DNA from: JADJLQ01 sp044227925 | GTDB lineage: Bacteria > Bacteroidota > Bacteroidia > Chitinophagales > Saprospiraceae | Assembly: GCA_044227925.1 (NCBI GenBank) | Contig: JBGAVW010000020.1 | Span: forward strand, 6,759-70,758 | Direction of reading: 5' to 3' | DNA length: 64,000 nt | Shown here: positions 18,838 to 28,519 of the stretch, piece after piece | Layout: the number at the start of each line of letters is the position of its first letter | Numbering within the stretch: position 1 is the first letter of the stretch | Position numbers and translations under genes: made by a program | The notes under the pieces: model-generated | The model's database searches: none | What the model was told of the DNA's origin: nothing | The model's input: only the letters and a program-made list of their open reading frames with translations

Positions 18838-19323
18838 TTAATGGCCAGTGCCTTGTGTGGCAGTGGCATTTGCTGCCCGATGAATGGCTTTTCTAATCCG
18901 ATCGTAAGTACCACATCTGCAAATATTGCCTTGCATATAGAGATCAATATCCTCGTCGGTGGGTTTGGGCTTTTGATTCAATAAAGCCATAGCAGACATT
19001 ATTTGTCCACTTTGACAATATCCACATTGTGGTACCTGCTCTTCCACCCAGGCTTGCTGCACGGCAGTCAATGTTTCAGGTGCACCAATACCCTCAATGG
19101 TAGTGATTTTTTGCTTTTTAGTTACTGACCCTACTTGCATAGAACAGGATCGAATGGGTACACCATCCAGATGTACGGTGCAAGCACCACATTGAGCTAT
19201 CCCGCACCCATATTTTGTACCTTTAAGTCCTACTATATCGCGTAAGGCCCAAAGCAAAGGCATATCCGGTTCAGCATCGAATTGGTATTTTTTATTATTT
19301 ACAGTCAGAGAAATTTTTGCCAT
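18838..19323 (-). CDS. 2Fe-2S subunit of the IorAB-type molybdenum hydroxylase (IorA-like)
   Basis: This electron-transfer subunit carries two [2Fe-2S] clusters. The plant-type ferredoxin cysteines are in GCGIAQCGACTVHLDG, with another just after at RSC. The helical C-terminal domain has QCGYCQSG and GNICRCGTYDRIR. At 161 residues it is the standard CoxS/IorA size. It has no signal of its own, so export would depend on riding with the Tat-targeted large subunit. It is the first gene of the pair and has a -7 box 24 nt upstream. Confidence 0.94.
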   Translation of the reverse strand: MAKISLTVNNKKYQFDAEPDMPLLWALRDIVGLKGTKYGCGIAQCGACTVHLDGVPIRSCSMQVGSVTKKQKITTIEGIGAPETLTAVQQAWVEEQVPQCGYCQSGQIMSAMALLNQKPKPTDEDIDLYMQGNICRCGTYDRIRKAIHRAANATATQGTGH

Positions 19324-19346
19324 AGGAAAAATAGTTATATAGTACT

Positions 19347-19354
19347 CAAAGCTA
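19347..19354 (-). promoter_or_regulatory. -7 promoter box (TAGCTTTG) for the iorAB-like operon
   Basis: On the minus strand this is a full TAnnTTTG match ending 23 nt before the ATG at 19323. Confidence 0.5.
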
Positions 19355-19469
19355 AGATGACAAGTCTACAAAGAAGAATAATAATGCTATAAAAAATTGT
19401 TAAAAAATGGATACTAAAAACCCCGCTCTGGTAGAATCAACGAAAATAAAGATTGAATTTAAATTCAAT

Positions 19470-19973
19470 TTACTTCATTTTCCCACGTTGTCCCAATTCA
19501 ATCACCTCCAAATTTTTCAATTCATCATGAATGATTTCAAACCGCACCGCAGTGCGAAAAATATGAAACCCTTCATGGCCGCATGCACCTGGATTGATGT
19601 GTAAATGGCCCAATTTTTCATCTTTCATTATTTTTAATATATGAGAATGGCCACAAATCAATAAATTCACAGGATTTTCAATCAGCTTTTTTTTTACTCT
19701 GGCCGCATATTTCCCGGGATATCCGGCGATGTGTGTCATATATATTTTAAAGTTACCTATCTGCCACAATATTTCTTCAGGAAACTCAGATTGAATAATA
19801 CCATTATCGATATTTCCGTAAACCCCTATTACCGGTTTAATTTTTTTTAATTCATGGATTACCTCCATAGAACCAAAGTCACCGGCATGCCATATCTCAT
19901 CCCGGTCGTTGAAAAGATCCAGCAGGTGACGATCTGTATAGGAATGACTATCTGATAATAATCCAATCTTCAT
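19470..19973 (-). CDS. YfcE/MJ0936-like metallophosphoesterase
   Basis: This is a small cytosolic phosphodiesterase of the calcineurin-like YfcE group. Metal motifs are LLSDSHS at the N-terminus, HAGDFGS, YGNID, MTHIAGYP and ICGHSHI, followed by INPGACG. The open frame extends 14 codons upstream, but the internal ATG at 19973 gives the canonical MKIGLLSDSHS start, so I place the start there. The 167 residues match the family. The natural substrate is not known for most members. Confidence 0.9.
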   Translation of the reverse strand: MKIGLLSDSHSYTDRHLLDLFNDRDEIWHAGDFGSMEVIHELKKIKPVIGVYGNIDNGIIQSEFPEEILWQIGNFKIYMTHIAGYPGKYAARVKKKLIENPVNLLICGHSHILKIMKDEKLGHLHINPGACGHEGFHIFRTAVRFEIIHDELKNLEVIELGQRGKMK

Positions 19974-20041
19974 ATTTAACATCGTTGGTGTACCAGGTGG
20001 GTAGTTAAAATACAATATTGATGCAGGTATACCTATTTATA

Positions 20042-23000
20042 CTACTCGATCAACAGCATTTTTTTAGAGGCTACCTGACTTCCCGATTGTAAATGATAGT
20101 AATATACTCCCGTACCGGGTAATTCAGATTTATCCAACCTTACCTGATTGTACCCCGCTGTAAATTGACCTTGAATCTTCTTTATAGTTCTACCCGTCAG
20201 GTCTGTAATTTGGATTACTGCACCTGACGATGTAGGTAATTCAAATGCTATGATGGTATGATCCGCAAATGGATTCGGAGTGTTTTGAAATAAATGAATT
20301 CCTTTTGATTGGGAAGATTTTATTTCCAGGCTTATATTTTTAGAATCTTGTTCGGCATCTGAGGCATATCCTTCCGCTTTGGTGATTTTAGAATGTATGC
20401 GGATAGCATTGGAAACATTTCCTTTGATCTTAGCTTTAAATAGAAGCGTAAACAATTTTTCGTCTTTACCAAGTTGCTGAGCTTTTACAGCATTCCAGGA
20501 CATTGGTATATACCCTTTAGAAAGGTGAGTCAGTCCGAAATTATAATCATCCAATTTTAATCTACCTGGTTTATATCCCATATATTCCAGGGACTCTGTA
20601 TCGAATCCAAAAGTGAATTGAAAACCAGCTAATAATTGATTTTCGTCCAATGCAATTGGAATCTCTACCATACTATTTTGATCAAAAGCATTTTCCGGAG
20701 TAACGAACTTTATGGCAGATCTTGCATATCGGGTTTCAGCTCCCAACAACTGATGAGCTTGTGCTGTTTGATTTACATCTCCTATTTTTATTCCAACAAA
20801 ATCATTACTTCTACCCCGAAGTTGATCTCCTGTTTTTTCAATTATTTCATTAATATTAAATGGCAGATCAGGGTTGAGCCTGGTTTTATCAGCAAACCGC
20901 CAAGATGTATTTCTTGGCAACTGGGTGTAAATACCTAAGATTAATTTTCGTAGTTCTATTAAGTCCACGACATCAATCGCAGCATTGTTATCCACATCAG
21001 CAGCAAGAAATTTATACATGGAATTTAACGGTTTGGCACCTAAAATATGCTGTTGTATAAGCATTAAATCAATAGTGGATACACCGTTCATCCAATCCAG
21101 ACTTTGATCAGGAACTATTTTATACTGATTGTTTAGTTGGATAGCTTCGAAACTATATTTTCCCTCAACAGTAGTAAATTTATTATTGATGACAATTCCA
21201 TTATTGAGTAGCGAAATTTTTACATTTTGTACCGGTTCATTGGATTCGGTAGTAATCCGGCCGGTGACTGCACCAAGTGTACCCGGGCATACTTTTGGGT
21301 TATTATTATCCTGGATATCTACATACGTAATGCATTTATCTGCATTTCCCTTTTCATCTACCACCCAAATGTTCAGCGTTTGATCTCCCAGTCGGGTGCA
21401 ATCAAAGGTATCACTTGCGAAACCTATGGTATCCATTCCCTTTTTTCCAAAATAAAACTTCAAATTATCGTTTCTGGAGCAATTGTCGTAAGAACCTGCA
21501 TTAAAATCTGAAGCCCATAGGACAATATTTTTGGATGTAGGCATCAACACTGTTGCTATTCCGTTAAGACAATATGGAGTAGGTTTTTTACAATCCTTTA
21601 CGGTAATCTTCATTATGCACGTGTCCTCATTTCCGCAGCCATCGGTTGCGTATACAGTAAGCAAATGATTTCCCTGAGAAAGTGTTTCGCTAAAAAGTTT
21701 AACTCCCGGAATGCTGCGAAGATCTATACTTCCGTCTCCATTTTCATCCAATACATATCTATAAAGGATTTTATCAGAAGGGGTGCATTGATCCGTAGCT
21801 TTAAATTTAATTTCAAATTTCTCTCTGCAGTTTTCAACATAGGTGCACAACACAGTGTCCCTACATTCCAGTACTGGTGCCGTTTCGTCAATGATTTTTA
21901 TTATTTGTGTATAGGTTATGTATCCATCTCCGTCATCTTTGAGGTTTCTATACACACAGGCTCTGTTTTCTTTATTGGCCACTAATGTATCGTTTACTAT
22001 TACATCTGCTTTTCGGCTATGCTGCAATGGATCAAATTTACACCAGTCCGTCAGGGTCCATGTTCTCACAATTTTCTTACACCCACCTTCTTCTGCATCG
22101 TATTCCGTGTCTTCATAATGCACTCCCACCAGTTCACATTCATCGTCCATAATCATAATATTCCCGGTTGCGGCGCCCGGCTTTAAATCAGCAATAGCAG
22201 ATCCAGTAGTACAATTAATAATTACATCTGCTGGAAATAATACTTCAAAATCGGATCTTGCCTGTGTATATATCTTTTGTTCACAGGTAATCATATTGCC
22301 ACATAGATCTTTGGCTTTCCAACTGCGTTTTACCCAGCCCCTCCCGCATTTGTCTAATTGTTCTTCATCAGTAAATGGAATACTTTCATCTAACTTACAA
22401 TTATCCCATATCCAAAACATTGATTTACCGGCTGCAGTAGATGGTTTACCTCCCGAGGCAGGTTTTGCAGTCCAAAAATATTTTTTATAGTTTACTTTGC
22501 CTCCGGTATCCAGTGAATCCAGGCACAACCATTCTTTGCAGTAAATGGGTTGCCAACCTGTAGTATACTCAGCAGCACAATTGATTTCTTCAAAACCGGA
22601 ATGATCGTCATGTGACTTAATCAATATCGGACCACCATAATATCCATACCATTTACCTGAATTATCTTTAGCGTCATCGAGGTTTCCATCATTTTCCTTT
22701 TTACATTCAATTTCTTTAGGCCAGATACCATTTTCTCTGCCATCGGTACAATAGGAATTATAGGCACTGGAATATGAAGGCCCACCTTCCACGCCATCAC
22801 AATAAATGTATAAATCATCTGGTTTGTCACATTGAGGCAATGTTTTATCCAAAATATTTACCCGAACCATACAATCATTGTATAAATATTTTGAACACGT
22901 ACTCACTGAAACCACGTTACTTATCGTTTGTGCTTTTAGCATAAAACCAGGAGCAAAATTCAGGTCAAAACAATTTTTATAAAACTCAAATATTTGATTA

Positions 23001-25057
23001 AAATCTCCAAAAACCGGCATATTGGCTGATCCAATAAATACTTCGCGATCATCATACAATTTCGAATTCAAATAGGTAAGCCAGGTATTCAGTGAATCAC
23101 CACATACCAATCTGGGTTGCCAGTTACAATCCTTTTGTTTTGATTCTTTGTACCATTTATCTCTTTTATCCAGCCAATTAAAATTCTTTTCAGCTCTATA
23201 CAGATGACTGGTGTTATAACAATACCAATCGTGCTCTGAACAAGGGAAGGTATGAGGATCGTATAATGGGACTCCACAAGCTTCGTAGATTCTCAGCACT
23301 ACCAGCTGTTCACCACAGTCAGCAAGGTCGAGAAAATCTTTAAACACATAACAACTAATGTAGTTTTCGATGTACGCATCATAAAAAACCTTTTTATCCC
23401 AATATTCTTTTTTACCACATGTCTTTTCGATTTTGGCAATGGCATCGGCTTTGGTTTTTTCTATATCGGTCATTCTGGCAATAGCAAAATGCAATACATT
23501 ACAGCAATTATCCCTGCTGCCGTTGTCAAGATCTTTGGCGTATACGCGTGCCCAACAGACTGCAGGGTCTACCACTGCCTGTGAGTACTCATCACATAAG
23601 GGTGTGGGTGGCGTCTTATCCTCTACACAAATCGAAATAGAGTCCCTGGTTCGATTAAAACAACGATCTGCAATGTCTACATACATGGTAAAACACCTAT
23701 TTCCATACACAGCATCTGTCGCAGGCAAGGTCACGATATTAGGCAATTTGCCCTGGAGTACCACAAACTTTTCAGAATGACCTTCGCGATACGAAAGAAC
23801 ATAATCCTGGTTAATTTGATCATCGCAGTCATCAATAGTCAATTTCTCTACAGCGACAGATGCCACGCAATCATGAGGTTTGACCGTTTCAGTATATGCT
23901 TTTTTCCCTCCGGTTACTACTGGTATTTCTACATCCTGTACTTTAATGTATTGCACACATACCGTATCTCGTCCAAGACACCAGTCCGAGATTCTCCACT
24001 GCCTTCTGATTTTGAAGCCGCTGCCGCATGTATATGTAAGCTGGTCAGTATAATCCAGGTTTACCTTACATAAGCCTCCCCTTTTCGCTCCATTGGTAGA
24101 CCAGAGTGCTACGCAAGTATCTACATATACACAGGTATCCTTCAGTGCTATACCTGATATTCCGGATTTTACCGGAAAGGGGCTATTTTTTAAAACAGTA
24201 ACTAAAAAAGTATCTGTAATGGCAGGTACCAGAAGTGAATCGGTAACTATACATTTTTGTTTAGAGCTGGCAAAGGAGTCCGACATCTGAAGTTTTAGTA
24301 ATAATTCCGGTGTTGGGTAGTTTGGATTTGATTTATCACTTGAAAAAGTAATCAGGTCATAATTTTTTTTATCAAAGATTGAACCTTCCACACCGGATTT
24401 CCTGCAAAGCACACGGCAATTTAGACTAATATTATCTGGTTTTTTCACCAATGGTAACCTGTCTTTCCTGATCAATAAAGTATCACTGCAACCGGATGTA
24501 TTGCCCCATTCATCAAAAGTAACTATGGTTCTGAATACTCTGCCCAGAATGGCTGAGTCGCAATTATAATCTACCCAATTTAATGCTGTAATGACAGAAG
24601 TACCTTGCTGCCCACAATTATCTTGTGGTTTGTTCACCTGCTCCATAAACTGAGCAAGTTGAAAACAACTTATTTTCAAATTGTTTTTACAAAGTGGTTG
24701 AGGTGGGAACTTATCCTCAATCGTCACGTACCCCCAACAGGAATTTAGATTTCTATTGTCCTTTACCCTATAAATGAAGGTGTGACCAAGATGACTACGG
24801 TCCACTACCCCACTTCCGGGCTGCTGTGTGCCAAATGGATAGGTAAGACTTAGTGTCAAAGTGGTACAATTCGGATTTTCTAATACATCATCGATTTCTA
24901 TTACTCTTTGACAATCTTCATCAAGGGAAATATTAACATGAGCAATACAGTTAAGATTACACACCTGAGCTGAAGACGAAATCGCTGACAAGAAGAAAAT
25001 TAAGACAGGAAGGGCAAACTTAAGGTACTTGGGAGTTACTATTTGATACATATGCAA
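20042..25057 (-). CDS. Giant T9SS-exported surface protein with HYR-like, dockerin-like and cohesin-like modules
   Basis: This is a 1671-residue secreted, probably cell-surface protein. A signal peptide ends near residue 30. Residues of about 30-1260 are cysteine-rich beta modules separated by repeated linkers of the type DKTPPTPLC, which resemble HYR/Ig-like repeats. A carboxypeptidase-regulatory-like fold (GAVTGRITTESNEPVQNVKI) starts near 1262. A dockerin-like pair follows at about 1325-1342 and 1352-1376, the second (DVDNNAAIDVVDLIELRKLI) with a calcium-loop pattern. Residues of about 1445-1575 look like a cohesin/CBM-type sandwich. Residues 1585-1671 are a type A T9SS sorting domain (NTPNPFADHT, TDLTGRTI, final KKMLLIE). 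The ligand is unknown; adhesion or matrix roles are inference. Confidence 0.85.
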   Translation of the reverse strand: MHMYQIVTPKYLKFALPVLIFFLSAISSSAQVCNLNCIAHVNISLDEDCQRVIEIDDVLENPNCTTLTLSLTYPFGTQQPGSGVVDRSHLGHTFIYRVKDNRNLNSCWGYVTIEDKFPPQPLCKNNLKISCFQLAQFMEQVNKPQDNCGQQGTSVITALNWVDYNCDSAILGRVFRTIVTFDEWGNTSGCSDTLLIRKDRLPLVKKPDNISLNCRVLCRKSGVEGSIFDKKNYDLITFSSDKSNPNYPTPELLLKLQMSDSFASSKQKCIVTDSLLVPAITDTFLVTVLKNSPFPVKSGISGIALKDTCVYVDTCVALWSTNGAKRGGLCKVNLDYTDQLTYTCGSGFKIRRQWRISDWCLGRDTVCVQYIKVQDVEIPVVTGGKKAYTETVKPHDCVASVAVEKLTIDDCDDQINQDYVLSYREGHSEKFVVLQGKLPNIVTLPATDAVYGNRCFTMYVDIADRCFNRTRDSISICVEDKTPPTPLCDEYSQAVVDPAVCWARVYAKDLDNGSRDNCCNVLHFAIARMTDIEKTKADAIAKIEKTCGKKEYWDKKVFYDAYIENYISCYVFKDFLDLADCGEQLVVLRIYEACGVPLYDPHTFPCSEHDWYCYNTSHLYRAEKNFNWLDKRDKWYKESKQKDCNWQPRLVCGDSLNTWLTYLNSKLYDDREVFIGSANMPVFGDFNQIFEFYKNCFDLNFAPGFMLKAQTISNVVSVSTCSKYLYNDCMVRVNILDKTLPQCDKPDDLYIYCDGVEGGPSYSSAYNSYCTDGRENGIWPKEIECKKENDGNLDDAKDNSGKWYGYYGGPILIKSHDDHSGFEEINCAAEYTTGWQPIYCKEWLCLDSLDTGGKVNYKKYFWTAKPASGGKPSTAAGKSMFWIWDNCKLDESIPFTDEEQLDKCGRGWVKRSWKAKDLCGNMITCEQKIYTQARSDFEVLFPADVIINCTTGSAIADLKPGAATGNIMIMDDECELVGVHYEDTEYDAEEGGCKKIVRTWTLTDWCKFDPLQHSRKADVIVNDTLVANKENRACVYRNLKDDGDGYITYTQIIKIIDETAPVLECRDTVLCTYVENCREKFEIKFKATDQCTPSDKILYRYVLDENGDGSIDLRSIPGVKLFSETLSQGNHLLTVYATDGCGNEDTCIMKITVKDCKKPTPYCLNGIATVLMPTSKNIVLWASDFNAGSYDNCSRNDNLKFYFGKKGMDTIGFASDTFDCTRLGDQTLNIWVVDEKGNADKCITYVDIQDNNNPKVCPGTLGAVTGRITTESNEPVQNVKISLLNNGIVINNKFTTVEGKYSFEAIQLNNQYKIVPDQSLDWMNGVSTIDLMLIQQHILGAKPLNSMYKFLAADVDNNAAIDVVDLIELRKLILGIYTQLPRNTSWRFADKTRLNPDLPFNINEIIEKTGDQLRGRSNDFVGIKIGDVNQTAQAHQLLGAETRYARSAIKFVTPENAFDQNSMVEIPIALDENQLLAGFQFTFGFDTESLEYMGYKPGRLKLDDYNFGLTHLSKGYIPMSWNAVKAQQLGKDEKLFTLLFKAKIKGNVSNAIRIHSKITKAEGYASDAEQDSKNISLEIKSSQSKGIHLFQNTPNPFADHTIIAFELPTSSGAVIQITDLTGRTIKKIQGQFTAGYNQVRLDKSELPGTGVYYYHLQSGSQVASKKMLLIE

Positions 25058-25282
25058 TGATTATTACTTTAATTAATTGAAAATAATTATGATCTGCTGA
25101 CTGCAATACAAATAGCATTCCAATATATTATAAATAATCGTAATATGTTACAATAATACTTCATATCTACATGTATTTCAATTAATTATGAAATAATTTT
25201 ATATTATAAAAAAATTTAATATAAGTTACAAAAAGCAAGACTCTGCCTCAATTCGGACCAAGAAATATATCTTTATCGGGGA

Positions 25283-25981
25283 ATGAAAATTATATCGTGG
25301 AATATCAGGCAAGGCGGAGGCACCAGATTCGAAGCCATTTCCAATGCTCTAATCCATGAAAACTGTGATGTGATTGTTTTATCCGAATTTCAAAATAATG
25401 CTGCCGGTCAATGGATACGTATAAAACTATTGATGAATGGGTATTTATTCCAATCACCCAGCAGTGAGGATAAGGAAAAGAATGGAGTGTTGATTGCTAC
25501 CAGAGTACCCTGCTCTTTTATACTAGATACACATACCCATGATTTTCCTGAGTCCGTGTTAATTTGTTGCCTGAACAATTATTTTATATATGGTGTATAT
25601 CTTCCTCATAAGAAAAAACATGCCAGATTAGAATACATAATTGAAAAATTGAAATCCTCCCCTTATCCTTCTATTATTACCGGAGACTTTAATACTGGTT
25701 TCAACTATATTGACCAGGAAGGTGATAGCTTTTGGTATCAGGAACAATTAAGATCTCTAAATACATTGGATGTCCTTGATGCCTGGAGAATAATTCATGG
25801 AAACAAAAAAGAATATTCATGGTATAGCCATCAGCAAAATGGCTACAGATATGACCATACCTGGATATCAAAACAATTGGTTCCGCTAATCAAAGAATGT
25901 TATTATCTGCACGAATGGCGAAAACAAGGACTGTCAGATCATTCCCCAATGATGCTGCACTTAAGTCGACCCACCAATTGA
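25283..25981 (+). CDS. Endonuclease/exonuclease/phosphatase family protein
   Basis: This is a cytosolic metal-dependent phosphoesterase of the EEP fold. Motifs are ISWNIRQGG at the N-terminus, VLSEFQNN with the metal glutamate, ITGDFNTG, YRYDHTWIS and the terminal SDHSPMMLHL with the catalytic histidine. The 232-residue length is short but complete. A near-consensus -7 box (TATCTTTA, 25268-25275) ends 7 nt before the ATG. It could act on nucleic acid or on a phosphorylated small molecule. The methyltransferase gene follows in the same frame after one TGA stop. Confidence 0.85.
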   Translation: MKIISWNIRQGGGTRFEAISNALIHENCDVIVLSEFQNNAAGQWIRIKLLMNGYLFQSPSSEDKEKNGVLIATRVPCSFILDTHTHDFPESVLICCLNNYFIYGVYLPHKKKHARLEYIIEKLKSSPYPSIITGDFNTGFNYIDQEGDSFWYQEQLRSLNTLDVLDAWRIIHGNKKEYSWYSHQQNGYRYDHTWISKQLVPLIKECYYLHEWRKQGLSDHSPMMLHLSRPTN

Positions 25982-25993
25982 AAAAACAGCATC

Positions 25994-26590
25994 TTGGAAT
26001 TAAATAAAACTTCATATAATCAAATTGCCGATGATTGGGCAAAAAGTAGAAAAAACTCATTCTTGAGTGAACTTATAATCGATTTTACAGATAAAATAAA
26101 ACCAGAGGGTAAAGTTTTAGATATCGGTTGCGGGACAGGATACCCTATAGCAGACTATCTGGCCAACAGCGGATTTGAAATTACAGGGATTGATTTTTCA
26201 GAATCCATGCTTATTAAAGCAATTGAATTGCACCTGCCAAAATCGCAATTTTTACTCACTGACTTTTTTGATTTTAATCCCACCGGACTTTTTGACGGAA
26301 TCATTGCCTTTGATTCATTTTTTCACTTTCCTTTTGAGGGCCAGCGGTTGATCTATCCTAAAGTGGCAAAATGGTTAAAACCAGGCGGGGTCTTATTATT
26401 TACTCATGGTTTAGAATCCAGTGAGATTATAAGCGAAATGTTTGGAAAAACATTTTATTACAGCAGCCTGGATAAAGACGAAGTAAAAACACTATTGGAA
26501 TCTAACGGTCTAGAAATAGAAAAATCAATGGAAAAATACGTTGAAAAAGATATGGACAGAGACTGGGTCGTCTTTTGCAGAAAAAAATAA
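25994..26590 (+). CDS. Class I SAM-dependent methyltransferase (TTG start)
   Basis: This is a small methyltransferase with the SAM motif VLDIGCGTGYP near residue 40, the acidic GIDFSESML loop and a later PGGVLLFTHG strand. The substrate is unknown. No ATG occurs before residue 60 or so, inside the SAM domain, so TTG at 25994 is the best start; it gives MELNKTSYNQIADDWAKSR, typical of this group. It lies 12 nt after the EEP gene, in the same frame, and is likely co-transcribed. It ends 1 nt from the convergent proline dehydrogenase gene. Confidence 0.85.
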   Translation: MELNKTSYNQIADDWAKSRKNSFLSELIIDFTDKIKPEGKVLDIGCGTGYPIADYLANSGFEITGIDFSESMLIKAIELHLPKSQFLLTDFFDFNPTGLFDGIIAFDSFFHFPFEGQRLIYPKVAKWLKPGGVLLFTHGLESSEIISEMFGKTFYYSSLDKDEVKTLLESNGLEIEKSMEKYVEKDMDRDWVVFCRKK

Positions 26591-26591
26591 G

Positions 26592-27785
26592 TTACAATTT
26601 TTGAGTGAGCGATTTTCTCCTCTCCATTTCCTTAATAATAAACCCTAGTTCCCTGCTGACATCACCAGTAATGGATGTATTTTCCTGAGCTCTTCGTATT
26701 AAAAATGGGATTACTTCATGAATAGGACCATAAACCACATACTTGGCCACATTAAATCCCTGGTGTGCCAGGTTAAATGTTATATTATCACTCATGCCCA
26801 TCAACTGACAAAAATTAAGATGCGAATGATTTTTGGGTATAGCCCGGTCAGCTATCAATTGAGCCATTTTAAGTGCACTGGTGGCATTATGAGAGGCATT
26901 ACACAAAGAAATACGGTTGTAATTATCGATGCAAAATTCAACAGCTGAATCGAAGGCCTTATCCGTTTCCTCTTTGGTGTCATAAATCGGTGAGGCAATA
27001 CCTTTTTCTTCAGCCAGGGCCCTTTCTTTGACCATGTAGGCACCTCTTACAATTTTAGCCCCTAAAAAATAATTTTTGGAGATAGCCTTTTCAAAAGATT
27101 TTTTTAAAAATTCAAGCCTGTCTTTTCTGTACAATTGAAAGGTATTATAAACGATCACCCTCTTTTTATTATAGGTTTCCATCATTTCATCCGCCAATGC
27201 ATCCATTGATTCCTGTACCCAGGTTTCTTCAGCATCCAAAAAAACACCTACATCCATGTCAGACCCAAAATGAATGATTTTGTGCATACGCTTTCGCACC
27301 TTATCCAATTCATGCTGTTCAGAGGACTCCAGAACAGTTTTGCCTCCCTGCCATTTCTCCAACAATCCATTCCTGGCAATGGAAGATATTTTCATACTCA
27401 CTACCGGGACTGAGGCATTGCTGGCTCCAAATTGTACTGCCTTAATGATTTCATTGCACGTTTTATCGAAATCTTTTTCAGAGTCATGAGCCTCTGCGCC
27501 ATAATCCAGTATGCTCATGGTTTTATTTTTGTACAGACGGTCGATTGTGCCTTGGCAATCCAGCAGATTTATACCGCCACAAAAATGATCGAAAAGAGTC
27601 GCTCTGATCAATGGATCGAATATGGGTATTTTAAATCTGCTTATTACCGATACGAGGGCAGAACCTATTTTAACCAGGTTATGATTATTCATCATCTTGA
27701 ATAACCTGTAAGTCTCTTTGAGCTCCTGATCGGAATAGTGTTCAAATGCTATCTCTGTATTGTCAAAATCTAATTCTAATGCCAT
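26592..27785 (-). CDS. Proline dehydrogenase
   Basis: This FAD enzyme oxidises proline to delta-1-pyrroline-5-carboxylate, the first step of proline use. It is the stand-alone monofunctional type (397 residues), without the P5C dehydrogenase half of PutA. Family motifs include KIVRGAYMVKERALAEEKG, CNASHNATSALKMAQ, FCQLMGMSD and the C-terminal PFLIRRAQENTS substrate motif. Its ATG shares one base with the stop of aroE (TAATG), so translation is coupled. No rocA-type gene is nearby. Confidence 0.94.
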   Translation of the reverse strand: MALELDFDNTEIAFEHYSDQELKETYRLFKMMNNHNLVKIGSALVSVISRFKIPIFDPLIRATLFDHFCGGINLLDCQGTIDRLYKNKTMSILDYGAEAHDSEKDFDKTCNEIIKAVQFGASNASVPVVSMKISSIARNGLLEKWQGGKTVLESSEQHELDKVRKRMHKIIHFGSDMDVGVFLDAEETWVQESMDALADEMMETYNKKRVIVYNTFQLYRKDRLEFLKKSFEKAISKNYFLGAKIVRGAYMVKERALAEEKGIASPIYDTKEETDKAFDSAVEFCIDNYNRISLCNASHNATSALKMAQLIADRAIPKNHSHLNFCQLMGMSDNITFNLAHQGFNVAKYVVYGPIHEVIPFLIRRAQENTSITGDVSRELGFIIKEMERRKSLTQKL

Positions 27786-28519
27786 TATTGATTCCAGATT
27801 TTCCAGGAAGCTTCAGCCTGGCCTATCAACATGGGTAATCCATTTATGATATGAGCCCCTTTCGCTTCCCCATTCTGTAAAAATAAAGTTTTAGTTGGAT
27901 TATATACCAGGTCATACAAATAATGTGAAGAATTTATCGCCCTGTATTTTATATCCGGTAGTGACTCTATGTGAGGATACATCCCCAAAGGGGTGGTATT
28001 GATAATCAATGGGTGCTCTTCAATAATGTCATCAGTAAGATCATGGTAGCTGATGGTATCTGAGGTGTTGGTTCTGGATACCATTGTATAACGGATGTTC
28101 ATTTTTTTTAACACAAATATCACTGCCTTTGAAGCTCCCCCGGTGCCTAAAACTAATGCATCCTTTATCCCGGCATGAATAAAATCTTTTAAAGTTGATT
28201 CAAATCCGAAAATATCAGTATTGTATCCATATATTTTTCCATTTTTAAAATGCAATGTATTCACTGCTTTAATGGCGTCTGCTTCTGCTGAAAGAGAATC
28301 CAAAAACGGAATCACTGCCTGTTTGTATGGAATAGTACAATTCAAACCAACTAATTCATTGCCAATTTTTTTTATGAGTAAAGGCAAATCATTAATATTT
28401 TCTATAGGATAAAGCTCATATTCGCAATCTTTAATTGACTCATTATTAAATTTTTCCGAAAAATATTTTTTAGAAAACGAATGTGAAAGTGGGTATCCAA
28501 TCAGGCCATATTTTTTCAT
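27785..28519 (-). CDS. aroE: Shikimate dehydrogenase
   Basis: It reduces 3-dehydroshikimate to shikimate with NADPH in aromatic amino acid synthesis. Motifs are GLIGYPLSHSFSKKYF at the N-terminus, LNCTIPYKQ with the catalytic lysine, NTDIFGFE, LGTGGASKA for the cofactor and NTTPLGMYP. The frame extends 12 codons further upstream, but the ATG at 28519 gives the family start MKKYGLIGYPLSHS, so I choose it. The 244-residue length is normal. It is coupled to proline dehydrogenase by a TAATG junction. Confidence 0.95.
   Translation of the reverse strand: MKKYGLIGYPLSHSFSKKYFSEKFNNESIKDCEYELYPIENINDLPLLIKKIGNELVGLNCTIPYKQAVIPFLDSLSAEADAIKAVNTLHFKNGKIYGYNTDIFGFESTLKDFIHAGIKDALVLGTGGASKAVIFVLKKMNIRYTMVSRTNTSDTISYHDLTDDIIEEHPLIINTTPLGMYPHIESLPDIKYRAINSSHYLYDLVYNPTKTLFLQNGEAKGAHIINGLPMLIGQAEASWKIWNQ

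Noticed and set aside
20042..25057. The surface protein as a cellulosome scaffold
   Set aside because: No catalytic domains or partner dockerin/cohesin proteins are nearby, and a single dockerin-like and a single cohesin-like region do not make a scaffold.
25979..25981. TGA as a selenocysteine or read-through codon joining two genes
   Set aside because: The upstream protein is complete at its usual C-terminal SDH motif, no cysteine is expected there, and no selenocysteine element is recognisable.
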